A stretch of DNA of 64,000 nucleotides from Roseateles sp. (GTDB lineage Bacteria; Pseudomonadota; Gammaproteobacteria; Burkholderiales; Burkholderiaceae_C), in assembly GCA_019234295.1 (NCBI GenBank), contig JAFALK010000083.1:1-64000 (forward strand). The letters are read 5' to 3'. Made by a program: the position numbers and the translations under genes. Numbering within the stretch: the stretch's first letter is position 1; each line of letters opens with the position of its first letter. Below are positions 33,583 through 40,257 of the stretch, piece after piece. A model generated the notes under the pieces. It was not told the DNA's origin, searched no databases, and saw nothing but the letters and a program-made list of their open reading frames with translations.

Positions 33583-34554
33583 ATGGAACTCGGCCCCACC
33601 ATCCCCTTCGCTCCGAACTCCCGCTCGCCCGAGCCGGCCTTCGAGATTCTCCACGCCGACGGTGCAGCTTTGCGCCTGTTCTCGGCCAAGGTCGAGCAGC
33701 TGTTCAGCGGCGCCCAGTGGGCCGAAGGGCCGGTGTGGTTTGGCGATCAGCGCAGTCTGATCTGGTCGGACATTCCGATGAACCGCATGCTTCGCTGGGA
33801 CGAGGCGACGGGCCACGTCGGCGTGTTCCGCTCGCCCTCCAACAACAGCAACGGCTTGGCGCGCGACCGCAGCGGCCGGCTGCTGGCCTGCGAACACCTG
33901 ACGCGCCGCGTCACGCGCACCGAATACGACGGCAGCATCACCGTGCTGGCCGACAGCTTCGACGGTAAACCCTTGAATTCGCCCAACGACATCACCACGG
34001 ACGCCGCCGGCAACGTCTGGTTCACCGACCCACCCTTTGGCATCCACGGCGATTGGGAGGGTGCGCCCGCGACGCCTCAACTGCCGCACGGCGTCTATCG
34101 CGTGGACGCGGCCAGCGGCCGGGTCGAGATGGTGATCGATGATCTGCAGGGCTCCAATGGCCTGGCCTTCAGCCCCGATGGCCGCGTGCTCTACGTGATC
34201 GAGAGCCGCGCCACGCCGCATCGTCTGATTTGGGCCTGGGACCACGAAGCAGGCCGGCTCTCGAATCGTCGGCGTGTCGTCGATGCCGGCGGCCCCGGCG
34301 CTCTCGACGGCATGGCAGTCGACGTGCGCGGCAATCTCTGGTGTGGTTTTGGATCGAACGGCGAGGCCGGCGTCGATGCTGCGGCGCTGGACGGCGTTCG
34401 CATCTATGCACCCGATGGCCGCGCGATCGCACACATCCACCTGCCCGAGCGCTGCGCCAACCTCTGCTTCGGCGGGACCCGGATGAATCGCGTCTTCATG
34501 GCCAGCACCCATTCCCTCTACGCACTGTATGTGAACGTCCGGGGCGCGGTGTGA
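33583..34554 (+). CDS. SMP-30/gluconolactonase family lactonase
   Basis: A 323-residue six-bladed beta-propeller lactonase. Motifs: QLFSGAQWAEGPVWFGDQRSLIWSDIPMNRMLRWD with the metal-ligand Glu, NNSNGLARDRSGRLLACEHLTRRVTR, FDGKPLNSPNDITTDAAGNVWFTDPPFGI (Asn/Asp ligands), QGSNGLAFSPDGRVLYVIES and DGMAVDVRGNLWCG. These place it with gluconolactonases that hydrolyse aldonolactones. No signal peptide is seen, so it is probably cytoplasmic. It follows the solute-binding-like gene by 15 bases and precedes a decayed aldose 1-epimerase, so the area is sugar-related. The substrate could be a lactone made by a sugar dehydrogenase. Confidence 0.9.
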   Translation: MELGPTIPFAPNSRSPEPAFEILHADGAALRLFSAKVEQLFSGAQWAEGPVWFGDQRSLIWSDIPMNRMLRWDEATGHVGVFRSPSNNSNGLARDRSGRLLACEHLTRRVTRTEYDGSITVLADSFDGKPLNSPNDITTDAAGNVWFTDPPFGIHGDWEGAPATPQLPHGVYRVDAASGRVEMVIDDLQGSNGLAFSPDGRVLYVIESRATPHRLIWAWDHEAGRLSNRRRVVDAGGPGALDGMAVDVRGNLWCGFGSNGEAGVDAAALDGVRIYAPDGRAIAHIHLPERCANLCFGGTRMNRVFMASTHSLYALYVNVRGAV

Positions 34555-34629
34555 CGCCAGGCGTCACGCGACGCGAATTCGGCCGCCTGCCGCACGGGCG
34601 CGCTGTCCATGAATGCACCCCGCACAGCG

Positions 34630-35260
34630 CGTCCTGACTGAAGCTTACGGCGCTGGACTTCAGCGGCATCTTCACACGCATCTGGACACCCGACGCCACG
34701 GGCGAAAGCGCCAACATCGTGCTCGGCTTCGATGCGATGGATGATTGCGCCCATCGCAACCGAGGCTTCGGCATCATCGTCGGCCGCTATGCCAGCCGCT
34801 ATGCCAGCCGCTATGCCAGCCGCTATGCCGGCCGCATTGGCGGCACGCGCTTCGCGCTCGACGGCATGGAGCATCAGCTCGACGCCAACGTCTTCGGCAA
34901 CTGTGTGCTTGGGGGCGCGCGGGACGTCGGCGAGTAGCTCTGGGCTGCCGAGCTGCCGCGCTGCTGGCGCCCGATGCGAGCGGGCGCGTGGGTCTTTGCT
35001 GCTGCTCTACACAAGCGCGGATGGCGAGACGGGGTTTGCGGGGCGAGTTGGCGGTGACGGTGCACTACACCCTCGGCGCGGCCAATGCCTGGCGCATCGA
35101 TGACGAGGCTCGCACGAGCAAGGCGCGGGCCGGTGCCTGGAGGCACAGCACGCCCTCGATTCGCCGAATCGATCTGGCCCCGACTGGCCGTCAACCGTGC
35201 TGTGGCCGGGCGAGGTGTATGCCTTCTCGACTCTGCACCGCTTCGGATTGCAGGCTGAGA
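34630..35260 (+). pseudogene. Aldose 1-epimerase (galactose mutarotase), heavily decayed
   Basis: Pieces of the mutarotase sequence appear in order but in different frames: YGAGLQ, then RIWTPDATGESANIVLGFDAMDD, GRYAS repeated, GRIGGTRFALDGMEHQLDAN, GARD, later a DGETGFAG segment, GELAVTVHYTLGAANAWRIDDEA, and finally WPGEVYAFSTLHRFGLQAE, which matches the family's C-terminal strand. The middle, with the catalytic His segment and the conserved NHAYFNL, is missing. Several frameshifts and stops break the frame, so no product is expected. The position just downstream of the SMP-30 lactonase suggests a former sugar gene. An expanded 12-bp repeat lies inside it. Confidence 0.75.
34785..34832 (+). 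repeat. 12-bp tandem repeat, four copies, inside the mutarotase remnant
   Basis: The unit CGCTATGCCAGC occurs four times head to tail (34785-34832, the last ending GGC), coding Arg-Tyr-Ala-Ser repeats. Intact mutarotases have a single GRYANRI-type segment here. The repeat is therefore an expansion by slippage that left the frame open locally. Confidence 0.85.
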
Positions 35261-35456
35261 CTGAACCCGGCCGGCCTTGGCCAGGACTTGCCCGGTCAGC
35301 CGTCGGACGCACACCGACGTGAGCATGCCCTCGCTGATCGGGGCGCCGTATCCATTCGCGCCGGGCGTGCCTTGCGGGTTCGTGCCTTCGCTTGCGTCCG
35401 CAGGGGAGGTGGACGCGGCTAGTGCAATTCAGATTTTCATCTGAACCGTACTTGGC
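35261..35456. other. Non-coding remainder after the mutarotase remnant
   Basis: No gene is supported here. It separates the decayed mutarotase from the convergent tautomerase-like gene. No clear terminator hairpin with a T-run was seen. Confidence 0.35.
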
Positions 35457-35810
35457 TTAGACCAGCTTGCCTCCGAAGGCCTGCCGGCCCGCGGCCGCGA
35501 CGGCATAGCGCAGGTGCACGCGTTCGGCGTTCTTGCCGAGCACCGCGGCCACAAGGGCCGTCAGCGCCTTCACTTCGGATTCCAGCGCCGTGCCCACGGG
35601 CGGCTCGCGATGCAAGATGGTGACGAACACCGGCAGATCGGCGGGCGCAACGCTCGCGCCGTTCTCCGCATAGTGCCGGGGATCCATCGGGTGCAGGCGC
35701 ACCCATGTGTGGCAAGTAGGCGAGGCCAGCGCCTGGCCGACGGCATCGGCCAGATGCTGGGCCAGGCCGGGGCTGGCAGGCTCATAGAGTTCAACGTCGA
35801 GGATGGGCAT
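35457..35810 (-). CDS. Tautomerase-like (4-oxalocrotonate tautomerase superfamily) protein
   Basis: A 117-residue protein starting MPILDVEL. In the tautomerase superfamily the Pro after the initiator Met becomes the catalytic N-terminal base. The body has a helix (GLAQHLADAVGQALASPTCHTWVRLH), a MDPRHYAENGA segment and PVFVTILHREPP, resembling longer 4-oxalocrotonate tautomerase/MIF-type monomers rather than the 62-residue form. It probably catalyses a keto-enol type reaction in the cytoplasm, but the substrate is unknown. It lies 33 bases downstream of the lipoprotein gene on the same strand and is not clearly linked to it in function. Confidence 0.72.
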   Translation of the reverse strand: MPILDVELYEPASPGLAQHLADAVGQALASPTCHTWVRLHPMDPRHYAENGASVAPADLPVFVTILHREPPVGTALESEVKALTALVAAVLGKNAERVHLRYAVAAAGRQAFGGKLV

Positions 35811-35843
35811 GTCGGTCTCGATCGTTCTCCGCGAGCTGCAGCG

Positions 35844-36347
35844 TCAGCTGTGCGCACGCTCCGGAGCCGGAGCCGGAGCCACGACAGGCGCGCGGCGCAC
35901 CACGGTGCGGCCGGCGGTGCTGACGAGGATGACCGGGTCGCCCACGCCCAGCGGCGGCTCGCTGCCGATGCCCTGGACGATGGAGCGGCGCTCGCCGTTG
36001 CGCAGCTGGACGATGATCTCGACGGCGTTTTCGCGCGTGGCGTTGCGCTCGACGGCGTTGCCGATCATCGCGCCGGCCACCATGCCGACCACGCTGGCCA
36101 CGGCGCCTTCGCGATAGCCACCGACATTGCTGCCGGCCACCGCGCCGGCGACGCCGCCGACCAGGGCGCCGCCGCCACTCTGCTGGCCGTCCACGACGAC
36201 CGGCCGCACCGACAGCACGGTCGCGTCGACCACGGTGGACATGCGCTGAGCCTGGTCAGCATGGATGACGTCAGGGTTGTACGTGACGCAGCCCGCAAGG
36301 GATGCGATGAGCAAGACGGGGAGGGCGAGGGTGGTAAAACGCTTCAT
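35844..36347 (-). CDS. Glycine-zipper outer-membrane lipoprotein (SlyB/Pcp-like)
   Basis: A 167-residue lipoprotein. The signal peptide ends in the lipobox LAGC (Cys at residue 20), giving a lipid-anchored envelope protein. A glycine-zipper segment follows at about residues 59-98 (GGGALVGGVAGAVAGSNVGG and VVGMVAGAMIGNAVE), as in SlyB/Pcp and 17-kDa antigen proteins, which insert in or line the outer membrane. The C-terminal part (VQLRNGERRSIVQGIGSEPPLGVGDPVILVSTAGRTVV) is a small beta domain usual in SlyB, then a Pro/Ala-rich tail. The precise role is unknown; SlyB-like proteins help outer-membrane stability. The start at 36347 is supported by the basic-hydrophobic signal. Confidence 0.88.
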   Translation of the reverse strand: MKRFTTLALPVLLIASLAGCVTYNPDVIHADQAQRMSTVVDATVLSVRPVVVDGQQSGGGALVGGVAGAVAGSNVGGYREGAVASVVGMVAGAMIGNAVERNATRENAVEIIVQLRNGERRSIVQGIGSEPPLGVGDPVILVSTAGRTVVRRAPVVAPAPAPERAHS

Positions 36348-36363
36348 GACAAGTCCTGATTTT

Positions 36364-36415
36364 GGGCAGACCGCTGCCCAACGGCTCCATTGTTGCCAGG
36401 GTTTACCCCTGCAAC
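36364..36415. terminator. Pair of hairpins between HNH and lipoprotein genes
   Basis: A 6-bp stem GGGCAG/CTGCCC with a 4-base loop (36364-36379) and an imperfect stem from GTTGC...GCAAC (36392-36415) lie in the 94-base spacer. There is no good U-run, so termination is uncertain. They may act as a weak terminator or message end. Confidence 0.3.
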
Positions 36416-36441
36416 AAACCTTTACCCATCGATCACGCAGT

Positions 36442-36999
36442 TCATGCGTGGAGCCGGCTGTTCCTGGGCACGCTGGCGAGCAGGAACTCCATCTGGTCGG
36501 CCAGGATCCGACGGCCCCTCAGGATCATGTCCTCGTGCAGGCTGGGCACGTAGGGGAGGTAGAGCAGGCTCATATTAGCCTCTTCCGGCAAACGGTTGCC
36601 CTTGCGGCCATTGCAGCCGCGGCAGGCGGTGATGCAGTTCATCCAGGTGTCGTAGCCGCCGCGCGAGGTCGGGATGATGTGCTCGCGGGTGAGGTCGTCG
36701 CCGTGGTGCTTGTGGCCGCAATAGGCGCAGACATGCCGGTCGCGGGCGAATAGCTTGGGGTTGGACAGGGCCGGCGCCTGGCGCCAGGCCCGGCTGGGTA
36801 CGCTGCCACGCACGGCGATGATGGGATGGACCTCGATGCGCGATTGCAGGCCCGTGATGCGCTGCATGCCGCCACGCATGACGTGGCAGGGATCGCCCAA
36901 AGTCCAGGCAATGCCGTCGCTCGCATAGATCACGGCGGCTTCCTTGGTCGTGATCCAAGCTTGCGGCCGGCCGGAAACGTCCAGTTGAAGCACGTCCAC
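36442..36999 (-). CDS. HNH endonuclease
   Basis: A 185-residue protein whose second half is an HNH nuclease domain. It has a zinc ribbon pair CAYCGH and CRGCNGRKGNR, the catalytic region LTREHIIPTSRGGYDTWMNCITAC with the HNH His residues, and a following helix. The N-terminal part (VLQLDVSGRPQAWITTKEAAVIYASDGIAWTLG) is conserved in a chromosomal proteobacterial HNH family outside restriction systems. The GTG at 36999 was chosen because a GGAGG site lies 8 bases before it; an ATG 19 codons upstream is possible. It stands alone and no methylase or phage genes are nearby, so a housekeeping DNA role is more likely than restriction. Target unknown. Confidence 0.85.
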   Translation of the reverse strand: MDVLQLDVSGRPQAWITTKEAAVIYASDGIAWTLGDPCHVMRGGMQRITGLQSRIEVHPIIAVRGSVPSRAWRQAPALSNPKLFARDRHVCAYCGHKHHGDDLTREHIIPTSRGGYDTWMNCITACRGCNGRKGNRLPEEANMSLLYLPYVPSLHEDMILRGRRILADQMEFLLASVPRNSRLHA

Positions 37000-37177
37000 A
37001 GCACAAACCTCCAACTGTGAGATTAGCCCAATAGTGCGTACTGACTCAAGTTTCAAGCGCTGAGCTCACGGCTTTTCACAACGTCATCAAGGCTTCACGA
37101 GCCCGCGCACCGGCTGGCGCAAGATGCCCCCGGGCCAACACAGGGCTTGGCAAACGCAAAAATAATTGCAAAATAGC

Positions 37178-37189
37178 ACGACCGTTCGT
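37178..37189. promoter_or_regulatory. Possible TetR-type operator upstream of the fatty-acid operon
   Basis: ACGA-CCGT-TCGT is an inverted repeat within an AT-rich promoter-like stretch 48 bases before the TetR start. ACGA/TCGT half-sites are common for fatty-acid TetR regulators of Burkholderiales. Seen by eye; binding is inferred. Confidence 0.4.
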
Positions 37190-37236
37190 TTTATTATTCG
37201 CCCCGTCCGCTTCCACCCAGATCCGAAAGCTCTGCC

Positions 37237-37923
37237 GTGTCCGCCCTGCCTCAAGCCAGTTCCGCCGCCAAGCCTCGCGCCAAGTCCGCGCGCAGCGTGC
37301 GCTCGCTGCAGAAAGGCCAGCAGACGCGCGCCGCCATCCTTGAGGCGGCCCTGGGCCTGGCCTCGCACATGGGGCTGGAGGGTCTGTCCATCGGCGCGCT
37401 GGCCGATGTGACCAAGATGAGCAAGTCCGGCGTGTTCGCGCATTTCGGCTCGCGTGAGGAATTGCAGATCGCGGTGGTGACCGAGTACCACGCCAAGTTC
37501 GAGGAAGAGGTCTTCTACACGGCCATCCGCGAGGCACGCGGCCTGCCGCGCCTGAAGGCGATGTTCGGCAACTGGGTGCGCCGCGTGTCCGTGGAAGTGG
37601 ATTCGGGCTGTATCTACATCAGTGGCGCGGTCGAATTCGACGACCGGCCGGGCCCCGTGCGCGACGCCCTCGTGGGCATGGTCCATGCTTGGCACGCGGC
37701 CTTGAAGAAGGCCATCCAGCTGGCCCAGGAGGTCGGGCACCTGCGCGCCGATGCCGATGTCGAACAGATTCTGTTCGAGCTGCATGGCTTCATCCTCTCG
37801 CTCCATCACGACGCCCGTTTCATGCGCCGTCCCGGCGCGCTGGAGCGTGCCGGCGAGGGCTTCCATCGCACCATCCGTTTCTACGCCACCGAGGCCGGGA
37901 TCAAGATCCTCGGGCGCGACTAG
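37237..37923 (+). CDS. TetR/AcrR-family regulator of the beta-oxidation operon
   Basis: A 228-residue regulator with a GTG start. After a basic Ala/Lys-rich lead of about 30 residues comes the TetR DNA-binding domain: RAAILEAALGLASHMGLEGLSIGALADVTKMSKSGVFAHFGSREELQ. A helical ligand domain of about 140 residues follows, with AMFGNWVRRVSVEVDSGCIYISGAVEFDDRPGPVRDAL. This C-terminal type is common in regulators next to acyl-CoA dehydrogenase genes in Burkholderiales. It precedes the acyl-CoA dehydrogenase by 41 bases on the same strand. Regulation by acyl-CoA is a family-based inference. A possible operator lies at 37178. Confidence 0.87.
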   Translation: MSALPQASSAAKPRAKSARSVRSLQKGQQTRAAILEAALGLASHMGLEGLSIGALADVTKMSKSGVFAHFGSREELQIAVVTEYHAKFEEEVFYTAIREARGLPRLKAMFGNWVRRVSVEVDSGCIYISGAVEFDDRPGPVRDALVGMVHAWHAALKKAIQLAQEVGHLRADADVEQILFELHGFILSLHHDARFMRRPGALERAGEGFHRTIRFYATEAGIKILGRD

Positions 37924-37964
37924 TCTTCCAGCCATTCCATATCACCCTAGCGAGGAATACAGAC

Positions 37965-39755
37965 ATGCCGCAATACAACCCGCCGCTGCGCGACATGCAG
38001 TTCGTGATGCACGAGGTGCTCAAGGTCAGCGACGAGCTGAAGATGCTGCCTGCGCATGCCGACGTCGATGCCGACACCATCAACGCCGTCATTGAGGAAG
38101 CCGGTAAGTTCTGCTCCGAGGTGCTGTTCCCGTTGAATCTCTCCGGCGATAGCGAAGGCTGCAAGCTCGACAAGAGCACGCACGAGGTGACGCCGCCCAA
38201 GGGATTCAAGGAAGCCTACGCAAAATTCGTCGAGGGCGGCTGGCCTGCGCTGGGCTGCGACCCGGCCTACGGTGGCCAGGGCCTGCCCGTGGTCATCAAC
38301 CAGGCCATGTACGAGATGATGAACTCGGCCAACCAGGCCTGGACGATGTACCCCGGCCTCTCGCACGGCGCCTATGAGGCCCTGCATGCGCACGGCACCG
38401 ACGAGCAGAAAAAGACCTACCTGTCCAAACTCACCAGCGGCGAGTGGACCGGCACCATGTGCCTGACCGAGCCGCACTGCGGCACCGACCTCGGCCTGCT
38501 GCGCACCAAGGCCGAACCGCAGGCGGACGGCACCTATCTGATCACTGGCCAGAAGATCTTCATCTCTGCCGGCGAGCACGACATGGTCGAGAACATCGTC
38601 CACCTGGTGCTGGCTCGCCTGCCCGACGCCCCCGAAGGATCCAAGGGCATCTCGCTCTTTGTCGTGCCCAAGTTCAAGGTGAACGCCGACGGCAGCCTGG
38701 GCGAGCGCAACCCGGTGTTTTGCACGGGCCTGGAGCACAAGATGGGCATCCACGGCAATGCCACGGCGCAGATTGCGCTGGACGGTGCCGTCGGCACCCT
38801 GGTTGGCCAGCCCAACAAGGGCTTGATGGCCATGTTCGTGATGATGAACGCGGCCCGCCTGGGCGTGGGCAACCAGTCGCTCGGCCTCACCGAGGTGGCC
38901 TACCAGAATGCCGTGGCCTACGCCAAGGATCGCATCCAGATGCGCGCGCTGTCGGGCCCCAAGGCCCTGGACAAGCCGGCCGATCCCATCATCGTGCACC
39001 CCGACGTAAGAAAGATGCTGCTGACGGCTCGCGCCTACGCCGAGGGCGGCCGCGCGCTGACGACCTATGTCTCGCTGCAACTGGACAAGGCCCTGTCCTC
39101 GGATGACGAGGACGAGAAGAAGGCGGCTGAAGCCGAGGTTGCCCTGCTGACGCCCATCGTCAAGGCCTTCATCACGGACAACGCCTGGATCGCCACCTCG
39201 CACTGCATGCAGGTCTTTGGCGGCCACGGCTACATCCACGAGTGGGGCATGGAGCAGTACGTTCGCGATGCGCGCATCAACATGATCTACGAAGGCACGA
39301 ACACCGTGCAGTCGCTGGACCTACTGGGGCGCAAGATCCTCTCCAACAACGGCGCCACGCTCAAGGCCTTTGGCAAGAAGATCGCCGCCTTCGTCGAGGA
39401 GGAGGGCGTGAACGAAGCCATGCAGGAGTTCATCAACCCGCTGGCCGACATCGGCGACAAGGTCACCAAGCTGACCACCGAGATCGGAATGAAGGCCTTC
39501 CAGAATCCCGACGAAGTCGGTGCCGCCGCCGTGGACTATCTGCGCGTGGTCGGCCACATGGTCTACGCTTACTTCTTCGCCCGCATGGCCAAAGTTGCCC
39601 TGGAGAAGAAGGACTCGGGCGATGCGTTCTACACGGCCAAGCTGTCCACGGCCCGCTTCTACTTCGCCAAGCTCCTGCCCGAGACGGCTTCGCTGATCCG
39701 CACTGCGCGCGCCGGCTTGAATCCGCTGATGGAGATGGACGAAGCGCTGTTCTGA
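37965..39755 (+). CDS. Acyl-CoA dehydrogenase (long form with C-terminal domain)
   Basis: A 596-residue FAD enzyme, the first step of the beta-oxidation set encoded here. Visible: N-terminal MPQYNPPLRDMQFVMHEVL, the beta-domain SGEWTGTMCLTEPHCGTDLGLLRTKAEP, KIFISAGEHDMVENIVHLVLAR, LGVGNQSLGLTEVAYQNA, and the probable catalytic Glu in INMIYEGTNTVQSLDLLGRK, plus the C-terminal extension of this class. The ATG at 37965 follows GAGGAA and matches the family start; the longer frame runs through the regulator. It is followed 37 bases later by a DUF2147 gene. The protein at 18926 is a distant paralogue of the same architecture. Confidence 0.94.
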   Translation: MPQYNPPLRDMQFVMHEVLKVSDELKMLPAHADVDADTINAVIEEAGKFCSEVLFPLNLSGDSEGCKLDKSTHEVTPPKGFKEAYAKFVEGGWPALGCDPAYGGQGLPVVINQAMYEMMNSANQAWTMYPGLSHGAYEALHAHGTDEQKKTYLSKLTSGEWTGTMCLTEPHCGTDLGLLRTKAEPQADGTYLITGQKIFISAGEHDMVENIVHLVLARLPDAPEGSKGISLFVVPKFKVNADGSLGERNPVFCTGLEHKMGIHGNATAQIALDGAVGTLVGQPNKGLMAMFVMMNAARLGVGNQSLGLTEVAYQNAVAYAKDRIQMRALSGPKALDKPADPIIVHPDVRKMLLTARAYAEGGRALTTYVSLQLDKALSSDDEDEKKAAEAEVALLTPIVKAFITDNAWIATSHCMQVFGGHGYIHEWGMEQYVRDARINMIYEGTNTVQSLDLLGRKILSNNGATLKAFGKKIAAFVEEEGVNEAMQEFINPLADIGDKVTKLTTEIGMKAFQNPDEVGAAAVDYLRVVGHMVYAYFFARMAKVALEKKDSGDAFYTAKLSTARFYFAKLLPETASLIRTARAGLNPLMEMDEALF

Positions 39756-39792
39756 TCGTTCCTTCCCCTAGTCGTACACGCAGGAGATAAGC

Positions 39793-40233
39793 ATGCAGAA
39801 GAAGTTGATCGCGCTGGCTCTTTTGACGGCCGGCACGCTCGCCCAGGCCCAGACCACGCCGGTGGGCCTGTGGAAGACCATCGACGACGATGGCAAAACC
39901 GAAAAGTCGCTGGTCCGCATCAGCGAGAACAAGGGCGTGCTGACAGGCTCAATTGAGAAGGTTTTCGACGCGAGCAAGCAGAACGAGGTTTGCGATAAGT
40001 GCAAGGACGACCGAAAGGACAAGCCCGTCGTGGGTCTTCAGATCATTCGGGGCGTGCGCCAAAACGCTGACGACAAGATGATCTGGGACGGTGGAGAAGT
40101 ACTGGATCCCGAAGACGGCAAGACTTACAAGACACGGCTCAAGCCGATCGACGGCGGCAAGAAGATGGAATTGCGGGGCTACGTCGGTCTGCCGATGTTC
40201 GGTCGCTCGCAGACTTGGGTCCGCGTCGAGTAA
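39793..40233 (+). CDS. Exported DUF2147 protein
   Basis: A 146-residue protein with a Sec signal peptide (KKLIALALLTAGTLAQAQ, residues 3-20) and a DUF2147 lipocalin-like domain: PVGLWKTIDDDGKTEKSLVRI, GVLTGSIEKVFD, CDKCKDDRKDKPVVGLQIIRG, WDGGEVLDPEDGKTYKTRLKPIDGGKKMELRGYVG and FGRSQTWVRV. The CDKC pair may be a disulfide or a metal site. DUF2147 proteins often sit inside fatty-acid operons of Burkholderiales, as here between acyl-CoA dehydrogenase and the FadB-like gene. The role is not established; a periplasmic lipid-related function is possible. An AGGAG site precedes the start. Confidence 0.88.
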   Translation: MQKKLIALALLTAGTLAQAQTTPVGLWKTIDDDGKTEKSLVRISENKGVLTGSIEKVFDASKQNEVCDKCKDDRKDKPVVGLQIIRGVRQNADDKMIWDGGEVLDPEDGKTYKTRLKPIDGGKKMELRGYVGLPMFGRSQTWVRVE

Positions 40234-40257
40234 CGAGTTTTTTAAAGGACTATTGAA

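Noticed and set aside
36442..36999. HNH gene as part of a restriction or phage module
   Set aside because: No methyltransferase, terminase or integrase is nearby, and the N-terminal domain matches a widespread chromosomal HNH type.
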